From assembly GCF_030151085.1 (NCBI RefSeq), contig NZ_JASLER010000038.1, forward strand, positions 1 through 64,000: a stretch of DNA of 64,000 nucleotides. Direction: 5' to 3'. The position numbers were made by a program, and so were the translations under genes. Every line of letters begins with the position of its first letter. Position 1 is the stretch's first letter. The notes under the pieces were generated by a model that saw only the letters and a program-made list of their open reading frames with translations, did not search any database and was not told where the DNA came from. The DNA is from Bacteroides sp. Lineage in GTDB: Bacteria; Bacteroidota; Bacteroidia; Bacteroidales; Bacteroidaceae. Shown here piece by piece: positions 8,204-17,475 of the stretch.

Positions 8204-9190
8204 ATGGATGAATCGACTCTAATAAAATACCTAAAAAACGAAACTGACCAGGAAGAATGCCTCCAGGTAGAAGAGTGGTGTGAAGCATCAGCGGACAACA
8301 GAAAAGAACTCGAAGACTTGTATTGTGTGCTTTTCGTAGGTGATCGCCATGCGGCAATGGAAGCGGTCGATGTAGACAAATCCCTTGACGATTTCAAGAA
8401 AAAGCTCAAACAAAAACAATCTGTCACGAAGAAAACAGTCGGTTGGAAGCGTTATGCAGTCAATATCGCTGCTTTTTTAATAGGGGTAATCTGTACAGGT
8501 GGTGCCTTAGGCATATTTTACCAGCAGAACTCTTCCTATATAATTTCTACCGAACCGGGACAACGGGCACAGGCAGTCCTGCCGGACGGCACAAAATTAT
8601 GGCTCAATGCTTCAACAAGCGTAGAATACCTCTCATCCATCTTCTCTTCAGAAAGAAGAGTGCGTCTGGAAGGAGAAGCCTACTTTGAAGTAAAGAAGAA
8701 TACACATCGTCCCTTTATAGTAGATTGCCATGACATAGAGACGAAAGTGACCGGTACAAAATTTAATATACGCAACTATAAAAAAGAAAACAGTCTAAAG
8801 GCGACTTTACTTGAAGGATCCATCGAAGTAAGTTTGCCCATAAAGGACAAAAAAGAGATATGTATGACTCCCAATGAGCAGCTATCCGTCAATTTGCTAA
8901 ACCTGGAAACCAACTTGAAACATACTGAAAATGCGAATGAAGCAATCAGTTGGATAAAAGGCTCTTTGCACTTTGACCAAACAACCTTAAAAGAAATAGC
9001 AGAAACTCTTGAGAGACATTACAATGTGCTCATTAAGATAGACGATATAAAATTACAACAGCAGAGGTTCACTTGTGATTTCGATTTATCCGATGACATT
9101 AGCCAAGTGCTGTCAATTCTTAGTTTTACCAAAAGCTTTGACTATCGGATTAAAGATAATGAGGTGACGCTTTCTGCCCGTAAACCTTAA
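8204..9190 (+). CDS. FecR-family anti-sigma factor
   Basis: 328 residues. A short cytoplasmic N-terminal region (about 1-80), which in this family binds the ECF sigma factor, is followed by one transmembrane helix (about 85-106, YAVNIAAFLIGVICTGGALG) and a periplasmic FecR domain beginning STEPGQRAQAVLPDGTKLWLNA and running through VRLEGEAYFEVKKN and FIVDCHDIETKVTGTKFNI. The C-terminal segment (WIKGSLHFDQTTLKEIAETLERHYNV) is the DUF4974 part that contacts the STN domain of SusC. It sits 8 bp before the STN-bearing susC, so they are almost certainly one operon. Role: hold the divergent sigma factor inactive until outer-membrane transport signals substrate. Confidence 0.95.
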   Translation: MDESTLIKYLKNETDQEECLQVEEWCEASADNRKELEDLYCVLFVGDRHAAMEAVDVDKSLDDFKKKLKQKQSVTKKTVGWKRYAVNIAAFLIGVICTGGALGIFYQQNSSYIISTEPGQRAQAVLPDGTKLWLNASTSVEYLSSIFSSERRVRLEGEAYFEVKKNTHRPFIVDCHDIETKVTGTKFNIRNYKKENSLKATLLEGSIEVSLPIKDKKEICMTPNEQLSVNLLNLETNLKHTENANEAISWIKGSLHFDQTTLKEIAETLERHYNVLIKIDDIKLQQQRFTCDFDLSDDISQVLSILSFTKSFDYRIKDNEVTLSARKP

Positions 9191-9198
9191 ATTAATAT

Positions 9199-12100
9199 AT
9201 GAGAAAATACCTGTGCTTTCATTCTGTTTGGAAGTTGGGTGAAAAGAGTAAAACGCTGGTTAAATTTACTGTCTTTCTATGGGTAATTTTGATACCGGAA
9301 TTACTTTTTGCACAATCTTCGCGTCTGACTATAGATGTGAACAAAGTTCCTTTATACCAAGTTTTCCAACTCATCAACCAGCAGACGAAGCTATCTGTCG
9401 TGTATAATGTTGATGACATCAACCCGAATCGCGAAGTCACATGTCACATCCGGAATGAAACAATAACCCGGACACTCGATGTGTTATTTCACGAAACTAA
9501 CATCGTTTACACCATTGTCGACAAACATATCGTACTCTCCATTAGGCATACTGGAAATAACAAACAAACCCGGACATCCTCCACCCCAACACGAACCATC
9601 AGAGGAAAAGTGGTCAATGAGCAGAATGTCCCATTGATAGGAGTGAATATCTCCATTAAGGAGACAGGAAAAGGAGTCATTTCCGAAGAAGCGGGAGACT
9701 ATACTTTGGATATTCCGACTGATAAAGATATTGTAACATTTTCATACATCGGGTATCTGTCTCAAGATGTTTCGGTTGATGGAAAACAGACGGTAAATGT
9801 TGTACTCAAAGAAGATCTGAACCTGCTCGATGAAGTTGTTGTCACAGCCTTGGGTCTCGAAAAGAAATCCAAAAGTTTGATATATGCTCTGCAAGCACTG
9901 CCCGGAACCGAACTTACACGAGCTAAAGAAGTAAGTTTCATCAACTCCCTCGAAGGGAAAACTGCCGGATTGGTTATTATTTCCAACTCGAACGGTGCCG
10001 GAGCATCAACCAAACTACTGCTTCGGGGTAACAAGTCCATCCAAGGTAACAATAATCCACTGATTGTAATTGATGGTATCCCCATGGCTAACAATAGCTA
10101 TGGCGATGGAATTGAAGTTGTTTATGGCAGAGGTAATGATGGAGGAGATGCACTTTCCACCATCAACCCGGACGACATAGCCAGTATCAGTATATTGAAA
10201 GGGGCATCCGCATCAGCACTCTATGGCGCAGTAGCTGCCAATGGAGTTATCATGGTCACTACCAAGAAAGGCAATGTGGGAGGAATACAGGTCCACGTAT
10301 CCAGCAACATGACAATGGAGACTGCCTATTCGCTACCGAAGATACAACAAAGTTACGGTGCCAGACAACTCAGCCCAGAAAGCCTACAAGCACAAAGTTG
10401 GGGTAGTAAAATGACGGAAAAAGCCTCTGACAATATAGATGCCTTCTTCCGAAACGGATATACGCTGCACAACTCCCTATCTATTGATGGTGGTACGGAA
10501 CACTCACAAAGTTATTTTTCGTACGGAAACGTACTTTCAGAAGGAATTATACCAACCAACAGTTTCACACGTCACAATATTGCCATCAGACAAAGTTATC
10601 AGGGATTCGACAATCGCCTGTCGCTGAACCTGAGCAGCACATACGCCTATCAGAATACGGTCAACAAGCACTACGGTGGCATGTTGAGCAATCCTCTCAC
10701 AGGACTCTATCTTTTTCCACGGAATGGTAATTTCTCCACCTATAAGAATGAATTCGAACGGTTTGACCCGCAGAAGGAAATATACGTGCAAAATTGGAAC
10801 CAGCTTGAAGAACATAATCAAAATCCTTATTGGTTGCTGCATCGCAATAAAAAGGATGAAGGTCGCCATCGCATCACTTTCAATTCTACTGCCAAATATG
10901 AATTCTTGCCTACACTTAATATACAAGGACGCCTCGGATATGAAAACGACAAAATCGAATACAGAGTAGAACGTTACGCAACCAGTTGGAAAGATGAAAT
11001 GGGAGGTTATAAAAATATCGATGATTCTTATAAACATCTATATGGTGATATTATGCTGAACTTCGAAAGTCATTTATCTGATTTCTCTTTTTCATTAACT
11101 GCCGGTTCCAGCTTCAGTGACGTGCAGCAAGGGAAAAAAGGGATTATTACGGATGGAGGCAACACCAAATTCGAATGGATAGAGATTGAAGATGCAGAGA
11201 CAGGCAAAATATACAAGGTACCCAACGGTGGAAATGCCTTTTTTGTGAATAACTTCACTCAAAACAATTATTACCGCCCTGAGATTGTGGAAGAGTATTC
11301 GCACACACGCCTCAACTCTTTGTTCGGGATGTTGCAAATAGGCTATAAAGAGTTAGCCTATCTCAATATCACGGCACGTAATGACTGGTCGTCGACCCTG
11401 GCTTTTACGAACAACAAGCACATGGGATATTTTTATCCGTCGATAGGTGCCAATGTTTTACTGAGTGAAGTGTTCCCTGCTATGAAGCGGACAATCAACT
11501 TCCTGAAGCTCCGTGCCTCCTATTCGGTAGTAGGAAATGGTCTGCCGGCTTACGTCACTTCACAGCGTCCGGTCATCAAAGATACTTCTATCTCTTATCC
11601 CGCAAGTGCTCCTTTCTCCGATTTGAAACCGGAACGCACACTATCTATAGAAGGAGGATTTGAACTTTCCCTGTTGGACAACCGACTGCACATTGATTTC
11701 TCATACTACAAAACAAACACCTTAAACCAGTACTTCACAATCGAAGCTCCCTGGGGTTCAGGATACCGTTACCGGAATGTGAACGCCGGTGATGTGCAGA
11801 ATATGGGAGCTGAAGTGTCAGCAAGCTATCTTCACAGCTTCCCCCACGACTGGGAATGGCAAACCGGTATAAATTTTTCTTATAACAAAAACCGCATCAA
11901 AGAGCTATACAAGGAGAATGACAACTTCTTGCTTCAGGACGGTAGCGGCATTTTAAGTATCTTGAAGAAAGGCGGATCTTACGGAGACATCTATACCCGG
12001 CAATTACAGAGAGACGACGATGGCGTGATACTCCTGGACAAGAATGGGGCACCGGTAAAGTCAGACCAGCCGGATGTGTATATAGGTAATCTGAATTCGG

Positions 12101-12600
12101 ATATAAATGCAGGATGGAGTAATCTGATCACTTATAAAAATTTCAGTCTTTATGTACTGATTGACGGGCAGATAGGAGGTAAAGTAGTTTCGACGACTGA
12201 AGCCATGCTCGACGGTTACGGTGTGTCCGCCCGCACCGAAGAAGCCCGTAAGCAAGGAGGTATACCCAGAGGGGACGGTACCTTAATTGATGCTGAGAAA
12301 TACTACCATATCGTGGGAGCCACCGCTTATAACGTAGGCTATGTAGGAACCGAATATGTATATGATGCTACCAACTTCAGATTACGAGAGGTTTCGCTAG
12401 GCTATCAATTCAGAAACCTGTTCGCCCCCGGCAAGCATTTGGCAATATCCCTCGTAGGACGCAATTTATGCTTTCTATTCAAGTCTGCTCCCTGCAACCC
12501 GAGTGTATCCGGTTCTACCGGAAACGGTTGGCAGGGACTGGATGTTTTTAATCTGCCTATCCAACGAAGCATTGGAATCAACCTAAAACTTACCCTATGA
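9199..12600 (+). CDS. SusC/RagA TonB-dependent transporter with STN signalling domain
   Basis: 1133 residues. Signal peptide ending near residue 39 (LLFAQ), STN domain about 41-112 (LTIDVNKVPLYQVFQLINQQT), CarboxypepD_reg-like domain about 130-215 (RTIRGKVVNEQNVPLIGVNISIK), plug with the family signature LLLRGNKS...NPLIVIDGIPM, then a 22-strand barrel ending RSIGINLKLTL. It would import oligosaccharides and, through STN-FecR contact, activate the sigma factor. It overlaps the next susD by four bases (ATGA). It is clearly paralogous to the SusC at 14339 along its whole length except that only this copy has the STN domain. Confidence 0.96.
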   Translation: MRKYLCFHSVWKLGEKSKTLVKFTVFLWVILIPELLFAQSSRLTIDVNKVPLYQVFQLINQQTKLSVVYNVDDINPNREVTCHIRNETITRTLDVLFHETNIVYTIVDKHIVLSIRHTGNNKQTRTSSTPTRTIRGKVVNEQNVPLIGVNISIKETGKGVISEEAGDYTLDIPTDKDIVTFSYIGYLSQDVSVDGKQTVNVVLKEDLNLLDEVVVTALGLEKKSKSLIYALQALPGTELTRAKEVSFINSLEGKTAGLVIISNSNGAGASTKLLLRGNKSIQGNNNPLIVIDGIPMANNSYGDGIEVVYGRGNDGGDALSTINPDDIASISILKGASASALYGAVAANGVIMVTTKKGNVGGIQVHVSSNMTMETAYSLPKIQQSYGARQLSPESLQAQSWGSKMTEKASDNIDAFFRNGYTLHNSLSIDGGTEHSQSYFSYGNVLSEGIIPTNSFTRHNIAIRQSYQGFDNRLSLNLSSTYAYQNTVNKHYGGMLSNPLTGLYLFPRNGNFSTYKNEFERFDPQKEIYVQNWNQLEEHNQNPYWLLHRNKKDEGRHRITFNSTAKYEFLPTLNIQGRLGYENDKIEYRVERYATSWKDEMGGYKNIDDSYKHLYGDIMLNFESHLSDFSFSLTAGSSFSDVQQGKKGIITDGGNTKFEWIEIEDAETGKIYKVPNGGNAFFVNNFTQNNYYRPEIVEEYSHTRLNSLFGMLQIGYKELAYLNITARNDWSSTLAFTNNKHMGYFYPSIGANVLLSEVFPAMKRTINFLKLRASYSVVGNGLPAYVTSQRPVIKDTSISYPASAPFSDLKPERTLSIEGGFELSLLDNRLHIDFSYYKTNTLNQYFTIEAPWGSGYRYRNVNAGDVQNMGAEVSASYLHSFPHDWEWQTGINFSYNKNRIKELYKENDNFLLQDGSGILSILKKGGSYGDIYTRQLQRDDDGVILLDKNGAPVKSDQPDVYIGNLNSDINAGWSNLITYKNFSLYVLIDGQIGGKVVSTTEAMLDGYGVSARTEEARKQGGIPRGDGTLIDAEKYYHIVGATAYNVGYVGTEYVYDATNFRLREVSLGYQFRNLFAPGKHLAISLVGRNLCFLFKSAPCNPSVSGSTGNGWQGLDVFNLPIQRSIGINLKLTL

Positions 12601-14246
12601 AAACACTTAAAACGACTGGAATAAAACTGAGCTGCCGTATACTATTATTAGTATTACTCTTATCGGCATGCACCAGTGGGTTCGAAAAGATAAACACGAA
12701 TCCCAATGGAGTGGACGACATGAAAATCGGTCTTGAAAACAAGCTCCAGTTTCCGCAAGAAAACCTCTTTCCCAGCGATGCCAATATGTACCAATATTGG
12801 AGGAGCCTGCATGTGGATATTTTTGCCGGATATTATACAACTCCACACAACTTCGGTAATAATCATAATGGAAACTACCGCCTTCGTGAAGATTTCAATC
12901 ATGGGCCTTTCGAAAATTTTTTCTTAAACGTACTTCCCTATACCAATCGCTACATTCCCATCTGTAAAGAACTGGAATTTTATGATTATGCAGCAGTGAC
13001 GCTAATCGTACAAGTAATGGGTATGCTACAAGTAGTCGATACCTACGGGCCCGCAAATTATCGCAGCATCAAAGAACATGCAGCAACTTTATACTACGAT
13101 TCCGACCGTGATATTTATACTGATTTGATAGACGAATTACGCCAATCGATCCAGTGGCTGGAAGATTTTTTAGATAGTAACCCGTCAACCGAAAGATTGG
13201 CAGGATTGGCAAAGTTCGACAGGCTATGCGGAGGTAGTCATACCAAATGGCTCCGTCTTGCCAATACTTTGTGCCTCAGGATAGCGATGCACATGGTAAA
13301 AGCTGAGCCTGCACGTGCCAAAGAATTGGCAGAAAAAGCCGTCAATAATAAATATGGTGTATTCATGGACGCTTCGGACGACATACTACTTTCCGGCGGA
13401 AATCCTATCTGGACGGTGGACGTCATTTACGGAGACTCACGCATGAATGCCTCCATTGAATCCATCTTAAAAGGTTATGGAGATCCACGCATGCAAGAAT
13501 GGTTCACCCGTACCGGAAGAATCGTGAATCACGAAGGAGAAATGACGCTAAAGGCCGACTCAACCTGCGTAGGCATCCGCCAAGGACTTCTTATCGAGAC
13601 AAAATCTCCATTACTATACCTGAACTTCTCATCCTCTACTTATCAAAGTTACGACCCACGCCCGGTGATGCATGCTGCCGAAGCTTGGTTTTTACGTGCC
13701 GAAGGTGCATTGCGTGATTGGCAAATGGGCGAAAGTGCCCAAAACTGTTATGAACAAGGAGTCCGGGTTGCTCTTAATTCATACGGAATAAGCCATGCCG
13801 ATGAGTATCTGAGTGGTGCCAATGCTCCTGACAACGGAACCAAAGCTGCCGACTATATAGATTATCACGACTCATTCTATAACACACCGGGCATCAACAA
13901 CATTTCTGTAACATGGCACGAAAACGATACGAAAGAACAAAAACTGCAACGTATCATTACCCAAAAGTGGCTGGCTATTTACCCGGATTCTTTTGAAGCT
14001 TGGACTGAATTCAGACGTACAGGCTACCCCCGCTTATTCCCGGTAGTGTATAACCTGAGCGGCGGACTCATTGATACCGAAACGCAGATACGCCGCTTGC
14101 CATTCACCCGCAAAGAGTATAACACCAATGGTGAAGAGGTAAAGAAAGCCATCCGATACCTCAAAGGAGCCGATACCGGAGGAACCCGTCTATGGTGGGA
14201 TATAGCGGAAAAAGGTAACTTTCCATCAGAAAATGAAAAAAAGTAG
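12597..14246 (+). CDS. SusD/RagB-family glycan-binding lipoprotein (SusD-like_2 type)
   Basis: 549 residues. Lipoprotein signal ending LLSAC-TSGFEKINTN. The N-terminal QYWRSLHVDIFAGYYT, the TPR-like helices (TKWLRLANTLCLRIAMHMVKAEPARAKELAEKAV) and the C-terminal IITQKWLAIYPDSFEAWTEFRRTGYPRLFP with a final GGTRLWWDIAEKGNF are characteristic of the SusD-like_2 (PF12771) branch. It should be a surface lipoprotein forming the lid of the upstream SusC. Its start codon overlaps the SusC stop, indicating translational coupling. It is paralogous to the SusD at 17476. Confidence 0.94.
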   Translation: MKTLKTTGIKLSCRILLLVLLLSACTSGFEKINTNPNGVDDMKIGLENKLQFPQENLFPSDANMYQYWRSLHVDIFAGYYTTPHNFGNNHNGNYRLREDFNHGPFENFFLNVLPYTNRYIPICKELEFYDYAAVTLIVQVMGMLQVVDTYGPANYRSIKEHAATLYYDSDRDIYTDLIDELRQSIQWLEDFLDSNPSTERLAGLAKFDRLCGGSHTKWLRLANTLCLRIAMHMVKAEPARAKELAEKAVNNKYGVFMDASDDILLSGGNPIWTVDVIYGDSRMNASIESILKGYGDPRMQEWFTRTGRIVNHEGEMTLKADSTCVGIRQGLLIETKSPLLYLNFSSSTYQSYDPRPVMHAAEAWFLRAEGALRDWQMGESAQNCYEQGVRVALNSYGISHADEYLSGANAPDNGTKAADYIDYHDSFYNTPGINNISVTWHENDTKEQKLQRIITQKWLAIYPDSFEAWTEFRRTGYPRLFPVVYNLSGGLIDTETQIRRLPFTRKEYNTNGEEVKKAIRYLKGADTGGTRLWWDIAEKGNFPSENEKK

Positions 14247-14338
14247 ATACTCCGTTTAGTACGCTCTTGTTGTCATCTGTATTACATAGGAAGCAAGGTC
14301 TGAAGCTTTGCCTGTAATTAAACCTAATGTAATATGTT

Positions 14339-17300
14339 ATGAAAAAACATTTAAACGAAAGCGTAAAGGGATCTTTCAAATGGTTACCTTTGCTAAAGGG
14401 CGGAGCGCTCTTATTTTGTCTATCAATGATTGCATCGCCAATGCATGCTGACACGGCGACAGAAAATGTTGCTGCAAATGTTGTCCAACAAAACTCTACA
14501 ATCAAAGGATCGGTCAAAGATTCACAAGGAAACCCCATTATTGGAGCTAACGTTTTGGTTAACGGTACTACCAATGGAGTAATCACCGATCTGGATGGTG
14601 CCTTCTCATTGACCGGTGTTCCCAAAGATGCTACTATCGCAATATCCTATATCGGATATAAAACACAGAACATCCCGGTAAAGAACCGGACCTCCTTCAA
14701 TATAATAATGGAGGATGACTCTGAGATTTTGGGTGAAGTCGTAGTTACCGCCATGGGTATCAAAAGACAATCTGAGACACTGACTTATTCGGCACAGACG
14801 GTTGGTGGTAAAGATGTGAACGACATCAAGAGCATCAATATGATTAACTCTCTGCAAGGTAAAAGTGCCGGTTTGTCCATTACCCCCAACTCTACCGGTG
14901 CAGGTGGTTCTTCCAAAATCCTGTTCCGTGGAAACAAGTCAATCAGTGGTAACAACCAGCCCCTTATCGTAGTAGATGGTGTTCCGATGATGATGAACAT
15001 TACAAGTTCACAAGTAGATAGTAACTATGGAGGTCAGCGCGACGGTGGTGATGCCATGTCCGGCATCAATCCGGATGACATTGCACAAATGACATTGCTG
15101 AAAGGTCCGTCGGCAGCAGCTCTTTACGGTGCTGTGGCAGCCAACGGTGCCATCATGATTACTACCAAATCGGCACAGTCGGGCAAAGTATCCATCAACG
15201 TATCCAGCAATACAACCATAGAAAACCCGATGATACTACCCGAATTCCAAAACACATACGGTATGAGCGATAACGGTACTTTCAGCTGGGGAGAAAAACT
15301 AAGCAAGTCAGCGCCCAATTACGCAAAAGAGTTCTTCCGTACAGGTCTTACCACCAATAACTCAATCGCTTTGAGCGGCGGCAACGAAAATATTCAGGCT
15401 TACTTTTCATACGCCAATGTCTATTCAAAAGGTGTAACACCGGAAAATGATTATCGCAGCCACAACCTGAATGCGAAAGTAGGATTCAATGTCCTGAAAA
15501 CCATTCATGTGGACTTCTCATCCAAATTTACCAACCAGCACATAGCCAATCAACCCGCCTCGGGTTATTTGTGGAATCCGCTGACCGGTGCCTATCTCTT
15601 TCCTAGAGGTGAAGACTGGAACGGCTACAAAAATCAGTATGAAGTCTATGACAACGAACGCGCATGTTATGTACAAAACTGGACGAATGTGAAGCAACAA
15701 CAATTCGGTAACCCCTATTGGATGTTGAACCGACAGACTCCTGTAACCGACCGTAACCGTTATGAATTCGGCGGCAACATCAAATGGGATATCACTCCCG
15801 ACTTGAACGTACAAGGCCGCATGCGTTACGAGCGTGGCGAAGAACATTTCGTACACAATGCATACGCATCCAGTGTAGGTAACTTATATCCGATGGGCCG
15901 TATGAAAGACAATCGCTACTTCAGCGACCAGCTCTACGGTGACTTCCTGGTTAGCTACAACCATAAGTTCAATGAAATATCTCTTTCAGCAACAGCCGGT
16001 TCCAGTTTCACAAAAACCAAGACTGCACATGTTGACCTTTGGGGTGAAGGATCTATCTTTACCAGCCCCGGTGCCGGTAATATCTATTATCCCAACATCT
16101 TTACTCCTAACAATTACTACGGTAATATGTCAACCGTAAGCAAAGACGACAATTGGATAACCAATAAACGATTGAATTCCATATTCGCCACTGCCCAGGT
16201 TGGTTATCATGATGGCCTGTTCCTCGATGTAACCGCACGTAATGACTGGTCTTCCGCCTTGGCTTATACAGAAAGCGTATCCTTCTTCTACCCGTCGGTA
16301 GGTGTAAGTGCCCTGCTCAACAAGTTCATCAACATGGGTAAAAATGTTGATTTGTTCAAATTCCGCGCAAGCTACTCTATAGTAGGTAATGACGTGCCTG
16401 TTTATGTAACCAATCTTTTATATACCTTAGGTTCTCAGGGTGCCATCACTCCGCCAGAGAAAGCACCATTCAGAACTTTAAAACCTGAAAAGACCAATTC
16501 ATTGGAAATAGGTTTCGACGGAACATTCTTCCAGAACAGATTCAACTTAGGTATTACTTATTATAAGACGAACACTAAAAACCAGTTTTTCACCATTGCC
16601 GCTCCTTACGAATCAGGGTTAAGAAACCGCTATGTCAATGCAGGAGATGTACAGAACCAAGGTATAGAAGTTACAGCCGGATGGTTTGAACAGTTTACAG
16701 ACAACTTCAGCTGGAGCACCAATATCAATTTCGCTTACAATAAGAATGAGATCATGAAACTGGTGGATGATCTTCCGAACGGACTGACATTAACCGATTT
16801 CGGCGGCGCTAAAGTCATCTTGAAAAAAGGTGGAGAATACGGTGATTTATATGTACGCCACATCATGCGCGATGATAACGGAAAACCCTTGCAAAACGAG
16901 AAAGGAGAACCCATTGTCAGCGGTGACTCATCTGAAGAACTCAACTATGCAGGCAACATGAATGCCAAAGTTAACATGGGATGGAGCAATACATTCCGCT
17001 ACAAAGATTTTACCTTGTCATTCTTGATTGATGCCAAATTGGGAGGAAAAGTTCTCGCCATGACCGAAGCCGCATTAGACGGTTGGGGAGTTTCCAAACG
17101 TTCAGGCGATGCACGTGATGCCGGAGGCTTAACGGTAGACGGAGTAAAATTTGACGCTGAGAAATATTATCGCACCACAGGTAATAACAACTTCAACAGT
17201 CCATACGCCGTAGAAAACTATGTTTATAATGCCACTAACATCCGTTTGCGTGAAATGACTTTCGGCTATACGTTCCGTAACTTGTTCGGATTTGGCAAGA

Positions 17301-17464
17301 ATTTGACTGCCGCCCTCATCGGACGCAACTTGTTCTTCTTCTATAAAGACGCTCCTATGGACCCGGATGTATCAGCAGGTATAACCAATGGTATGCAAGG
17401 CGCTGATATGTTTGCCTTACCTACAGCACGCAGTTTTGGACTTAATTTGAAACTTAACTTCTAA
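14339..17464 (+). CDS. SusC/RagA TonB-dependent transporter, second copy, no STN
   Basis: 1041 residues. N-terminal membrane-targeting region up to about residue 38, CarboxypepD_reg-like domain about 53-135 (STIKGSVKDSQGNPIIGANVLVN), plug about 140-290 (ILFRGNKSISGNNQPLIVVDGVPM), and beta-barrel ending SFGLNLKLNF. No STN domain is present, so this copy can import but should not signal to FecR. The many shared blocks with the transporter at 9199 (for example the NRYVNAGDVQN versus RNVNAGDVQN region and the closing GRNL...MQGADMF) point to tandem duplication. It follows the first susD by 92 bp on the same strand. Confidence 0.95.
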   Translation: MKKHLNESVKGSFKWLPLLKGGALLFCLSMIASPMHADTATENVAANVVQQNSTIKGSVKDSQGNPIIGANVLVNGTTNGVITDLDGAFSLTGVPKDATIAISYIGYKTQNIPVKNRTSFNIIMEDDSEILGEVVVTAMGIKRQSETLTYSAQTVGGKDVNDIKSINMINSLQGKSAGLSITPNSTGAGGSSKILFRGNKSISGNNQPLIVVDGVPMMMNITSSQVDSNYGGQRDGGDAMSGINPDDIAQMTLLKGPSAAALYGAVAANGAIMITTKSAQSGKVSINVSSNTTIENPMILPEFQNTYGMSDNGTFSWGEKLSKSAPNYAKEFFRTGLTTNNSIALSGGNENIQAYFSYANVYSKGVTPENDYRSHNLNAKVGFNVLKTIHVDFSSKFTNQHIANQPASGYLWNPLTGAYLFPRGEDWNGYKNQYEVYDNERACYVQNWTNVKQQQFGNPYWMLNRQTPVTDRNRYEFGGNIKWDITPDLNVQGRMRYERGEEHFVHNAYASSVGNLYPMGRMKDNRYFSDQLYGDFLVSYNHKFNEISLSATAGSSFTKTKTAHVDLWGEGSIFTSPGAGNIYYPNIFTPNNYYGNMSTVSKDDNWITNKRLNSIFATAQVGYHDGLFLDVTARNDWSSALAYTESVSFFYPSVGVSALLNKFINMGKNVDLFKFRASYSIVGNDVPVYVTNLLYTLGSQGAITPPEKAPFRTLKPEKTNSLEIGFDGTFFQNRFNLGITYYKTNTKNQFFTIAAPYESGLRNRYVNAGDVQNQGIEVTAGWFEQFTDNFSWSTNINFAYNKNEIMKLVDDLPNGLTLTDFGGAKVILKKGGEYGDLYVRHIMRDDNGKPLQNEKGEPIVSGDSSEELNYAGNMNAKVNMGWSNTFRYKDFTLSFLIDAKLGGKVLAMTEAALDGWGVSKRSGDARDAGGLTVDGVKFDAEKYYRTTGNNNFNSPYAVENYVYNATNIRLREMTFGYTFRNLFGFGKNLTAALIGRNLFFFYKDAPMDPDVSAGITNGMQGADMFALPTARSFGLNLKLNF

Positions 17465-17475
17465 TACCTACGATA

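Noticed and set aside
8091..8427. Two overlapping minus-strand frames at the start of fecR
   Set aside because: They lie antisense to fecR and its promoter and show no recognisable features.
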